Assembly (NCBI GenBank): GCA_001051155.2
Contig: JYIP02000001.1
Coordinates: 2,604,001-2,668,000 of the forward strand
DNA length: 64,000 bases
DNA from: Chrysoporthe austroafricana
Lineage: Eukaryota; Ascomycota; Sordariomycetes; Diaporthales; Cryphonectriaceae
Direction: 5' to 3'
Positions within the stretch are counted from its first letter, which is position 1, and every line of letters starts with the position of its first letter. Position numbers and translations under genes: made by a program. This document shows, in pieces, positions 46,421 to 56,393 of the stretch. The notes under the pieces are model-generated. The model was not told the origin of the DNA and made no database searches. It saw nothing but the letters and a program-made list of their open reading frames with translations.

Positions 46421-48247
46421 TCATCCCATCTTCTGTCTCTTTGGGTCTCCACCAACAGTGCCGCCCCCAGGAGCTGCATTGGTCGTGCCGTTCGTCGAGA
46501 CCTCGGCCAACGCCGGTCGTGCAGCGCCGTTGCCACCTTCGTTCGGCAGCGGTCTCTTGATCGTTGGAGGGCGGTACTGGCCCCTATTCGCCATTGGACT
46601 TCCCGGGCCCATCGGAGCCCCTATACGCCTGGCCTGGCTTAGTTGAGGGTTGGCAATGTTCCCTCTTTGCGCAGGTATCGGCCTTTGCTGCTGACCTGCG
46701 CCATTGCCAGTATTGAATCCTCCGCCACCATTTGCACTAAGTCCTCCCTTGCCGGCACCAACGTCCATCGAGATCATAGATTGACCGGGATTCTTACTAC
46801 CAGCGTCTCCATCTTTCGTCTCAGCTGGTGCAACATGTTGACCATTCCGTGCAACTGGCTTGGACTTGGTGTGATCGATGCCGGGAGTCTTGCGGATCGA
46901 CGGACTCTCCGCGTGAGGGTTGAAAGCATGGGCTGCCAGGGGCGCGGTGGGAAGTTTGGGTTCCTCGTCTGCCCTCGAGCCAGCGAACTGTTTCACTGCG
47001 CGGGCGGAGAAGAAGCCGGCGCCCTCAGATGGGGCAGCACTGTTTTGAGCGTGTGCCTGTGGTGGTGTCTGATGCGGACCGTTGCTGGTCGGGCCATGGC
47101 GCGGTTGGCTCACCTGCTGTTGCAAGGGATGTTGTGGGCGTGGGACAGCGTGATTCGGGTTGTTCTGGGGTAAAGGTCGAGGAAGGACTTGACCCGGGGT
47201 CTGTGGTGGTCGAGCCGGGTTTCCTGCAGACTGTGATCTTGCAAGAGGTCGTGAAGGGGGTTGCATTCCTGGGGGATCGGTTCTGCTACCATTGCTCTGG
47301 GGAGTTGTCTTCTCGCTTTGGGGAACGGAGACTTCGTCAGGGTGGTCCTCGTCCACTATGTTGAAGTCCACCTCGTCGAACTCTGCAATTGTCTCAGCGT
47401 AAGGCCAAACTCGCGAGACGCATGTAACTTACCACCCAGGAGATCCTCGAATGAATCGGCAGCGGATGGCACTCTAGTCAACGTCCCAACGCCAACAGCA
47501 CCGTTAACCCCCGGCTCCGTCTTGACAACTGCCTCCTTCTTCACAAAGTCGGCGTGCCGGTGCAGACCGCTCTCATCCCACGCCCGATGCGGCTCAATCT
47601 TCATCTTGGTGACCTTCTTGACATAATCCTTGTCGTAAATGCAGTTCCCCAGAACATTCCCGAAGTTCCTCAGTGCCCTCTTGAGCGCGTCCGTCGTACC
47701 CTCCTTCTTGGCCTTCTCGAAGGCCTTGGCCTTCCCCGCGCAATTCTCGATGTGCCCGTAGCCGATATCCTCGTGGAACGTGCCATCGCGTAGCGTTACG
47801 CGCACGATCACGCTCAGCCCCAGGCTGATCTTGAGCGTCTGCGGGTGCTCATCGACAAAGTCCACCTGGATCTCCTTGATGGCGCTGCTCCACCCGTTGA
47901 AGCCGAATACCTCGTTCGCGAGCGCGATGCACTTCTCCGCCGCAATGTAGTGCACCTTCTGGCCAGCCGGCCCCGTGCGCGCCGACAGGTACTCGGGCCC
48001 GAGCTGCTTCTCGAGCCGGGACTGCAGCGTCGCGATCTCCTGGGCCGTGTACTCCGAGACACGGGGATGGGGCGTGTCGAAAGGGTTGGCAAGGCTGGTC
48101 GTGTGTTGATCGCCTGGACTGTGAGGCAGGTCCGTCAGTCTTTGCTTTGGTGTTGGCGGAGACCCGGCCGTTATGCTCGCCGCTGTTGCTACGCGGTGTG
48201 CACGACGCGTCTAGATGGTTGGGAACGGGATGAACTCACGCAGGCAT
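46421..48247 (-). CDS. RAD52: Rad52 recombination mediator
   Basis: Three exons: 48247-48240 (only 8 nt, ATGCCTGC), 48118-47433 and 47382-46421; 1656 nt, 551 residues, starting MPAPGDQHTTSLANPFDTP. The conserved N-terminal Rad52/Rad22 domain covers about 35-190 (EIATLQSRLEKQLGPEYLS, KVHYIAAEKCIALANEVFGF, NGWSSAIKEIQVDFVDE, GTTDALKRALRNFGNVLGNC). The C-terminal half is Pro/Gln/Asn-rich and disordered, as in other fungal Rad52 proteins, where it binds Rad51 and RPA. Rad52 anneals single strands and loads Rad51 in homologous recombination; the Neurospora gene is mus-11. The tiny first exon is inferred: the large exon has no suitable ATG before the domain, and a GTGAGT donor follows ATGCCTGC in phase. 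Intron 2 is GTAAGT to TTGCAG, 50 nt. Assignment is firm; exon 1 is moderately sure. Confidence 0.93.
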
Positions 48248-49411
48248 TTTCGCGGTGTTTAAGGAGATACACTTATGAGAATTCAAAGGGCCGCATATAT
48301 GGAAGCAAATTGTTGAAAGTCTCAAAACGGTTGTTTCGCCGTGTTCAGGTTGTGCTTGTTACTAGAGATGTACCGTCGACGCGCCTGGTTGCCTACGGAA
48401 AGCGTGCCTAACACTGCAAAGCGCGGCAGCAGCTGTTGACTTACTCAGTAGGAGGCGCGCTGCAACCTCGAACGCACGTGACGTCAGTCATCCCCCCCCC
48501 CTCCAAAAAAAAAAAAAAAGGGAATTCCCGTGGAGCCTTCAACATATAATTAAAGAGGAAAGTCAATTAGGCAGATATTACACCAGAGCTCGGAGGAGTG
48601 ATCTCTCCTAGTCTCCCTATGGAGTGGTGCATCGCAAACAACATCCACCATCAAAGGCAACGCTGGCTCCGTCGATCTAAGCCTAGAGCCTCGATGCTAT
48701 AGATACTTTGTTTCGATGATCAAACCTGAAGAAACCTCCGCAACCTCTAGCAAACCCGGAGTGATCTGACTCGGATCGTGTAATGCGTAATGCGTCAACC
48801 ATGCCACCGCTCACTCAGTACGGTACTCAGCTAGCAGGCCTCCATGTGCCATGTGCCAGCGTCGTCATCACCAGGCACGACAGTCTTACGCCAGCGCCTA
48901 CGGAAGCATCTGCGTCGGCCCAGTCATCTGCAACACATCAGATGTGTTCGAGCCCTCGGTGATACCCTAGCGTTCGCTAGCTACTTATTCGCCATGGATT
49001 GGAGGACTAGAAGGAGCCAAACCCAGCCCAGTTCAGTGCTTTACCATACCGTATTAGTTACAAAGAGAAAGATGGACACGCAGGTAAAACTCTCCTTCCT
49101 CTCAAAGACATTGTCCACCGAAAGATCAATAGCCAGTCCAATGCCGGGGATACTGAGGTAGAAAATGGATATCAGAATGATGCATACGCAAGAATGTGAC
49201 ATGATGAAAACGCCGTTGCAATGTGCAGTCCCTAAAAGCATCCCGAGTCTATGCCAGCCGTGTTCGCACTAGAGAAAAACGAGTGATTGGTCGTAAAGTG
49301 TCGTGAAATATGCACGGGGCTCCTCTGCTCTGCTCCGAGATGATCCTCTTCGCCTGTCTTCCGCCAAGACCGCCAATGCTGCTTCCTCCTGTGATGCCGA
49401 AGCTGACGCAC
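48248..49411. other. Intergenic: Rad52 promoter and Cut8 3' side
   Basis: No gene was seen. A C10 run followed closely by an A15 run (48492-48519) lies about 250 bases upstream of the Rad52 start. The rest has only short chance frames. Confidence 0.6.
48492..48519. repeat. C10 / A15 homopolymer pair
   Basis: Ten C, then TCC, then fifteen A, in the presumed Rad52 upstream region. It is a simple sequence and a likely site of length polymorphism. Confidence 0.7.
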
Positions 49412-50507
49412 CTAGAACGGCCCGACTCTAACGGGAGCTCCGTAGGATCCGTTCAGCAGCTGGTTCAAGATCGAGTCCTGGCCCGACGACCCACCCGTAG
49501 GAGCGTTCTGGTCGGAGTTCGTCCAGCCCACATGGCTCGCCAGGGCATTTATCGCCGGCTGAAGTCGTCCACCGGCCTGCTCGTTGTGCTTCACCAGCAC
49601 CTGATCCCACCCCTCCCGGTGTAGAGTGAAACCACCACCCCGCTTGGCCGCCTCCGAGATGACCATGGTCCAGGCCTTCGCTATCTCGTCGTAGACGTGG
49701 TCCTTGTGGTGCCTGTACGTCTGACTGTCCCAGTTGGGCATGGAGTGGGCGATCTTGGTGACACCATCTAGGTAGATGAGCGATATGCTGGTCTGGTTCT
49801 CGACGGGAGGTAGATACTGAGGAGTAAAGTCCATGATTGCATCCACCAGCGCGGCGAGAGGCTGCTTCACTCTGTAGTAGGCGTAGTCGGAACTGGAGTG
49901 GCCGTATGGCATGGCCTCAGCGAGCTTCTGTTGATACGACTCTAGGACCTGCAACGAGTTTGCCGCCGTGGGCCGTGGTGCACCGCTCAAAACCTCCTCC
50001 TGGATGTCCGGCCGCTGCTCGCAGATAGTCTGGAGGACGGTTCGCAGTTGGTTGCTGTCGAGGGTCTCTAGTAGTCGGGGCAGGGGCAGACTTCGGGTCT
50101 GGGGTTCGGGGAGCCTGCGCATCTTTCTTGGTCTCGCCAGCTGCCGTTGTGCTGGGGTTGGGGAGTTCTGGGGTGATACGCTCATCTCGTCACCATCATC
50201 CTCGCGCTGCCGCTTGTTTGATCTGGGCGCCATGCCGGAGAACGGAGACACTGTAGGGGTAGCAACGGCGTTAGCATGATGCATCGGCTGATACCTTCGC
50301 GTAAGAGGGGTGATATTGAGACATGTCGGCAAGAGTCACTCGAGTCATTCAAATTCATAGGGAGCGTCCGACCCAGGTGCTTGGCGGTACGCCCTGGAGT
50401 GTTCGATGGAGGGAGAAAGGGAAACACATACTGCCACGGGAGGGGGAGAGACGTGGGTTTTCGTGTTGATGAGGGAAGACTGGCGGCTGCGCCACCAGCA
50501 CGTTCAT
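49412..50507 (-). CDS. STS1: Cut8/Sts1 nuclear proteasome tethering factor
   Basis: Exons 50507-50432 and 50250-49412 give 915 nt and 304 residues. The first exon starts MNVLVAQPPVFPHQHENPRL, a start typical of filamentous-fungal Sts1 proteins, and the GTATGT...CTACAG intron (181 nt) restores phase as RGMSPFSGMAPRSNKRQRED. A basic KRQRE and ARPRKMRR stretch may be the nuclear signal. The Cut8 domain follows from about 80 to the end: LPRLLETLDSNQLRTVLQTI, SSDYAYYRVKQPLAALVDAI, MDFTPQYLPPVENQTS, HKDHVYDEIAKAWTMVI and EAAKRGGGFTLHREGWDQVL. Cut8/Sts1 anchors the 26S proteasome at the nuclear envelope. Using an ATG inside the large frame upstream (up to 50332) would replace the conserved first exon by intron sequence, so I prefer the spliced model. 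Confidence 0.9.
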
Positions 50508-52321
50508 CTTGTCGTCGAAGCCGTTGGAACAGGTCAGGTGCTGAGATCGGGCGTGGGGTTGGTGTCGCTGTGGTGTCTGCCGAGCGCAAGTCGCCTCGTC
50601 GGAAGAATGAGAGACGGACGTCAAAACAAGTCGTCTCGAGCGGCTTCGAGAGACGACTTGAATGCTCCGTCGAGGTCCTGACGGGATGGGTTTCTGGTTC
50701 GAAAGGACTCAGAACCGGATTTTCGAGAAGGCGAAGGACGCAACCGAGGGATGCAGAAAGAGATAAGTCCCCAGGTGTGTGGTAGGAGGAGGCGATGAGA
50801 GAGCGGCCGATGGGTGGGCTGTTTGTTGGCAGGGGCTCAAACTTTTGCACATAGACGAAGGGAGGGCTGAGTTCACGAGGCCGAGGTCTCGGGTGCCTTC
50901 GCCTTCTTTATGATTGGGACGAGATGGTTGGCAAAGAAGTGGAGCGGAGGAGAAAGTGATGGATGCCGGGGTTTGGAAGCGGTCGTAGATTGAGGTGGGC
51001 ATGGGCATGGGCGGCCAGCAGCTAAGCCAGCCCAAGCTCGCTACTATGGTACAGTGGAGAGCGCTGCGGGTACTAGGGTAGCAGGAACCCAAGAGCAAAT
51101 TGCGCAGGGGAGATATCGCTGTACTATAGCAAGTAGGCATCTAATCCCAGGGCCCCCCAGAAGTCCCCAGCAGCCCTTGAGTGGGTGTCTCCCAGGCCCT
51201 GCTGGACCGGGTTCCAGGGTGTTTTAGCCCCGCTCGTGCGCCCCCCTGCAACCGCGGGCAGCAGATGCAAGCAAGGCCTTAATGGGTGGGAAGATCCGGC
51301 AGCATGGGTGAACGCACAAAGGCGGTCAAAGGTCGAGATGTAACATGCCGCATTCACTCAATCCAATTGTCCAGCACCCGACGGCAACAGCATCACCAGC
51401 GCGCGGAGGGGCCGCAGGTGCATAGCAACCTGCAATGCCAGCTTACAACACCACCTCAAGCGTCTTGGCCTCGAGCCCGGCGCCAATGGGTCCGCTGGAG
51501 CACTGGAGCCGTCTTGGTAGCCTGCACATGAACACGCAACCTACAACCTACTTCAGCCCTCCACATATCGAATCTGTGGACTAGCCGTGTCACTACTGCA
51601 ACTTCTTGAGGGCGTAAGACACCCCATGGTATCATGAAATTCCAAGCATCACACCCGGCATCCCTTTGGTTGGGGCCATCAGCCGTCCTCACCAATCACC
51701 ATTCCCAAAAGGGGGCCCCTTTGGCTTGTGACTGGAATCAGCCTAAGACCTAATGTTGCCCTTTTGCCTGCATGACGATGACAAGCTGTTGATGTGTACT
51801 AGTGAGCCTCATTAGTGTCTAGCCTCGTGGCTCTTGTCCTAAGCGTAGCAATCTAACGAGGACCGCCCTCCAAGGCAGACCAGGTCATGGTCACGCTCCG
51901 GTGCCCGGCCCGTATGAGCTCAGCTTTAGCATGCCAGACCCGGAAACCCTCCGGATCTGGCCACGGCAAATCTCAGCTCATCTGGTATACTCATCATCCA
52001 GGGCCGAAGTGCCCGTCATGATAGGAACAGTCAGTGTTTAAGTGACGGCTACCACTCCAGCCCTCAGCACTACGTTGAGCTGGGCGAAGAAGCAGCAATT
52101 TGCTCAATAGCAACTGCTTGGGTTACTGGCAGATGAGATTACACTATCTCCCTGGTGCAATTTGAGTATGATAGCTAGCGGGCAACAGACGAAGGCAGCT
52201 GCGCCTCCACCGACTGAGTTGGCCGGCGGCGTGGGCCGCGCGGCTCTGGCTCACAACACTATCGGCCCCAGTTGTGACTGACCGTCGGTAACATGCGAGA
52301 CTTGTCAGGTGGCCCGGCCCC
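50508..52321. other. Intergenic, no gene supported
   Basis: The Cut8 promoter and leader take about 50508-51150. The remainder to the homoserine kinase stop has short frames on both strands without motifs. Confidence 0.55.
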
Positions 52322-53577
52322 CTACTTCCTCACCACATGGCTGCCCTCCGCCGGCTCCAGCAGCTTCCAGCTGCACTTGATCCCCTGCCTGGTGAACCGC
52401 GATATTATGCTCTCGGCGATCTCCTCGAAGTGGCTCGTCGCCAGCGCCAGGATCGTCGGCCCCGCCCCGGAGAGGCACACGCCCAGCAGGCCCGGCTGTG
52501 TGCTGGGCGTCATGGACTGGACGATCTCCGTGAGCCCGGGGATCAGCGTCTGCCGGTACGGCTGGTGCAGCTTGTCCTGCATCGCGAGGTAGATCAGATC
52601 TGGGTCGGGCGGCGACTGGCCAAGGGCGACAGGGAGTAGCGCTATGCGCTGGAGGTTGAAGGTCTAGAGCCAGGGCCCGTCAGCTCTTCTAGCCCAGGAT
52701 AGGAAAGACGAGGAGAGAGAGGAAGGGGGTGTCGACCGCCTGGGCAGGCTGATCACAATAGGAACTCACCACATCCGGACGGGGGTACTGTTCGGGCAGC
52801 ACAGCCCTCGCCTTGGCTGTGGCGACCTCGAAATCGGGGATGATAGCCACGGCCTTGATCTCCTTGCTCCAGGGGAACTTGATGTGATGCCCGATCCCCA
52901 TCGGTGGGTCTGGCGGCCTCGCGCCCGTGTCGACGCCGCCCGCCGGCGCAGGGAGGACCTCCGCCAGGGGGATCTCGATACGGGCCACGTCTTCCGGCGC
53001 GAGAGGCTTCAGATACGTCCCCACAAAGCCACCGTATAAAGCCGCGCCGACATTGTCGGGGTGGCGTTCTAAATTTTCTCCCGTGTCAGCAAGACCGATG
53101 TGTGTATCTTGGTGGAAGACATTGCGAGGTGATAAGTGACGCCTCAGACTCACCTATCATCAGGCAGTAATCAAACAGGCGGTCGTTGTCCAGCTGCTTC
53201 AGCCCGCCGCACTCCTTGCCCAACAAGACACCAGCCACGACAGCCGCACCGGACGACCCCAGCCCTCGCCCCAAGGGGATGGGGTTCACGATGTGGACGT
53301 GCGTCTCGACGGGGAAGCTCCGCTGGTCGTGGCACCGGAGGACGTACAGCGCCACCCTCGTGAGAAGGTTCGCGTCCGGGTCGAGGCTGATCTCCCCCGC
53401 GCCCTGGCCCTCGTAGGTCACCTTGCAATTAAGGGGGTACTCCGAGACAGACTTGGACCGGTCGATGGTGACGTGTAGCTCGAGGTACATGGACAGGGCG
53501 AGGCCGATCACGTCGAAGCCAGGGCCGATGTTGGCGGAGGAGCAGGGCACTTTGATAACGAAGGATTCGGTAGCCAT
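52322..53577 (-). CDS. THR1: Homoserine kinase
   Basis: Three exons (53577-53154, 53068-52770, 52663-52322) give 1065 nt and 354 residues. GHMP-kinase landmarks are clear: N-terminal FVIKVPCSSANIGPGFDVIG, the ATP-binding loop PLGRGLGSSGAAVVAG (101-116) and the C-terminal glycine motif GVCLSGAGPTILALA. Homoserine kinase phosphorylates homoserine to O-phosphohomoserine, the step before threonine synthase, in the cytosol. The exon 1 to 2 join (ATA G|AA CGC) restores the family segment ERHPDNVGAALYGG. Exon 2 to 3 joins PDV to TFNLQRIALLPVAL. Without splicing the first exon would read on into ESEASLITS and stop, so intron 1 is secure. The gene diverges from the NOP13-like gene across about 680 bases that hold two near-matches to the Gcn4/CPC1 site. 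Length and motifs match the family well. Confidence 0.95.
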
Positions 53578-54259
53578 CTTGGGAAGGTGTGGTCTTTTTT
53601 TTTCCTTTTCGTGAAAGAGAGGCGGTTGGTCTGGTGGTGCTGTATCTAGGCTCACACGAGAGGGAGGGAGCCTTGTGGAGGTGTTGAACCTCAGGGAGAG
53701 CACAATGACCCTGACTTAATCCTTCAATCCCTCAAATCTCTTCGAGGTCAATCTTCTGAGGCAAGGCAGCCTAGGGTGCTGGGATCTCAGGTGAGCTCAT
53801 GTAAGTTGTTCAGGCATGACTCTCATCAGACAGATGTTTTCTGGGCTATCCCGATGACGGAGTCACGGCCCTGCTGTCTCTCGTCTAGTGGACCTGGCGT
53901 CCAGGGATGCTATGGCTTAAGACAAATTCCTCAGCCTTACACCATGAGTTATCAGACTCGTCCCATCGGGTGAACACAGTCCACAAACCAATTGCCCAGG
54001 GAGATACTGTGAGATTTAGAAATCATTCGCAACTTAAGGCTGTGAGCACCTTGGTACCCAGATGCAGGAAGTCAATCCCGAGACTACGGCCAATCCGCAC
54101 TCGAACGCCCCTCATCCCTGCACCAACCTTATCGGCCTTATCGATTTCAGGGACCCAGAAAATTTCCTTCGGCATGCTTAACCTCCCAAGACACATACTA
54201 TATTGCCTCACGTCCTGAACTTTCTGCAAGCAGCAGTGCTCCTGTAGCCAGAAAAGGGG
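53578..54259. promoter_or_regulatory. Shared divergent promoter region of THR1 and NOP13
   Basis: The region of about 680 bases lies between two outward-facing starts. TGACTC at 53817-53822 and its complement GAGTCA at 53860-53865 each match six of the seven bases of the Gcn4/CPC1 consensus TGASTCA. They lie about 240 and 285 bases upstream of the homoserine kinase start, where general amino-acid control would be expected. The sites are imperfect, so regulation is a suggestion. Confidence 0.35.
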
Positions 54260-55639
54260 ATGTCGTACTCCTCAGATTCCACACCGCGGGCGAGCCCCGA
54301 ACCCGCGCCGAATACCTCCAAGAAGCGCAAGGTCGAACAGCCCGAGATCGAGGTCGACATCAATCTCCCCGAGCCCCCTTCCAAGAAGGCCAAGCGGGCC
54401 CTGAAGAAGGGCAAGACCCTCCCGCCCAAGCCCTCGTCCGACGATGAGGGCGGCCCTTCGAAAAGGGACCCCAAAGCCGCCGACGCGGACGGCAGCGGCA
54501 AGAAGAAGGAGCGCTCCCCCTTCGGCGTCTGGATCGGCAACCTTCGCTTCACCGTGACCCGCGACGAGCTGCGGCGGTGGCTGGTGGACAACTCCGGCGG
54601 CAGTATCACCGACGCGGCCATCACGCGGGTTCACGTGCCCCCGTCGAAGCCTAAGGGCAAGCGCGGTGGCGCGGACGGCGCGGGCGCGGGCCAGCAGCAG
54701 GAGTTCGAGAACAAGGGCTTCGCGTACGTCGACTTCGCGACCTACGAGGCAACCGTTGCTGCCATCGCGCTGAGCGAGACGGAGTGGTACCGGCGGAAGC
54801 TGCTGATCAAGGACGCGACGAGCTTCGAGGGGCGGCCAGAGGAGCACAAGCACAAGAAGGCCGCTGCGGCTGCCGGCACGGCGGCGGTGGACGGTGCCGA
54901 TGGGGCGGACGGTGCCAAGAAGCCGGATGAGGCGTCGGCGGCCTCGCAGAGCCGCAAGATCTTCGTTGGGAACATGAGCTTCCAAACGACCGAGGACGAC
55001 GTGCACGAGCTCTTCTCTAAGTGCGGCGAGATCGAATGGGTTAAGGTCGCAACGTTCGAGGACAGTGGGAAGTGTAAGGGGTACGGTTGGATCAAGTTCA
55101 AGGAGGCTGCTGCGACGGAATGGGCGGTCAAGGGATTTGTGAAGATTAAGGAGGTCGAAGAAACAGAGGAAGATTTCATGGATGTAGATGCGGGCAAGGA
55201 GGAAGACGATGACGAGCTGGAGGCTCAAGGCAAGAAGGATGACGAGGAGTCAACTAGTGACGAGGATGTAGAGGATCAGCTAAAAAAGAAGGCCACCAAG
55301 AAGGCGAAACCAGCCCAGGAGAAGGTCAAGACGCGCAAGTGGTGGGTCAACACCCTCCACGGGCGCCGGCTGAAGATCGAGCACGCTGAGGACGACCAGA
55401 CGAGGTACAAGAAGCGCTTCGGCCGCCCGAAGGGCTCCGACGCCAGGAGCAGCGGGCAACAGAAGCAGTCGCAGAACCGACACAACAACCACAAGCAGAG
55501 GCGAGATGATTTCCATCACGATGACGTCAAGCATGAGAAGGAGCCGGCAGAGGTCAAGAGCTACGGTACGGATATCAGCGTTGCGAGGCTAACAGGTGCT
55601 GCCGTGAAGCCAGAGGGCAAGAAGATCACGTTCGACTGA
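54260..55639 (+). CDS. NOP13: Nucleolar RNA-binding protein, Nop13 type
   Basis: A single exon encodes 459 residues. A Lys-rich N-terminus (KKRKVEQPEIEVDINLPEPP, then KKAKRALKKGKT) carries likely nuclear signals. RRM1 runs from about 89 to 187 with RNP2 VWIGNL (90-95) and RNP1 NKGFAYVDF (151-159). RRM2 starts at about 233 with RNP2 IFVGNM and RNP1 CKGYGWIKF (272-280). It is split by a long acidic insertion before the closing strand (KWWVNTLHGRRLKIEHAEDD, about 365-384). A basic, Gln/His-rich tail ends KPEGKKITFD. Two RRMs with this linker and tail match the Nop13 group, which associates with pre-60S ribosomes in yeast. The Ala-rich linker between the RRMs (KKAAAAAGTAAVDGADGADG) is simple sequence. 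The start at 54260 is the first ATG of the frame; the antisense frames are shadows. Confidence 0.88.
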   Translation: MSYSSDSTPRASPEPAPNTSKKRKVEQPEIEVDINLPEPPSKKAKRALKKGKTLPPKPSSDDEGGPSKRDPKAADADGSGKKKERSPFGVWIGNLRFTVTRDELRRWLVDNSGGSITDAAITRVHVPPSKPKGKRGGADGAGAGQQQEFENKGFAYVDFATYEATVAAIALSETEWYRRKLLIKDATSFEGRPEEHKHKKAAAAAGTAAVDGADGADGAKKPDEASAASQSRKIFVGNMSFQTTEDDVHELFSKCGEIEWVKVATFEDSGKCKGYGWIKFKEAAATEWAVKGFVKIKEVEETEEDFMDVDAGKEEDDDELEAQGKKDDEESTSDEDVEDQLKKKATKKAKPAQEKVKTRKWWVNTLHGRRLKIEHAEDDQTRYKKRFGRPKGSDARSSGQQKQSQNRHNNHKQRRDDFHHDDVKHEKEPAEVKSYGTDISVARLTGAAVKPEGKKITFD

Positions 55640-56393
55640 GGAAACTTAAAGGATCTCTGGTTGCAGGGGATGTGAGGGATCAGTCCGTTGACACCCATAC
55701 AATATACTTTGATCTACGTCCCGCACAGAGTGATGAAGCCCTTGCGTCTAGTCTCGAATATCGTGATGGAGTGTGTACCAACTGTATTGAAGGTCAGCCA
55801 CTCAACCAAGGCGCAGTCTTGCCTGATTACTCGCTAGACATCACGGTTTGATTCTGGGTGCAAGTAAGGCGAGCTGAACGTGAGCGGGATTTCTAGTGTA
55901 CTACTCGATCTTAGGCCAGGCTTTGAATCAATAACATGCACAGCTACAGCTCTGTAATTCGGGACGACTAGTGTAACATATACGTTCGTTCACTGCAAGT
56001 CACAACAGTCAAATGAGGTTATGATAAATTTAAGGTCATTGCACAACCCAACGCTATTTCCATGTCGACATTCTGTTCATGGGTGGCTGGATGACTGACT
56101 GTTCCGTCGAGGTGACTGTGTTACCGGAAGACCGTGCCGATTGAGCGAGACTGAGGGCGTCGACCCTCTTCTCATTCCGTCAAATTCATTGAGATGGCCA
56201 TAAGCGGTGAAAAGGAGAGTAGAAGGACCCCAGCTTGAAAAAGAAAAACACCAGATGAACAAGAAATCAGGGGGAAACGCGAAACCATTGCCAGCCATCG
56301 TAAGCCGTCGTCATCCTACACACTGCTACCATGCCTTCTGCGCCGTGGTCCCAGTGACAGAAGTTTCGGGACGCCAAGACTGTCCTTGGTCCT
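55640..56393. other. Convergent intergenic spacer
   Basis: It contains the 3' regions of the NOP13-like and NBR1-like genes. No gene was seen. Confidence 0.7.

Noticed and set aside
54272..55228. 318-codon minus-strand frame opposite NOP13
   Set aside because: The plus strand encodes two clear RRMs; the minus frame is an Arg/Leu-rich shadow.
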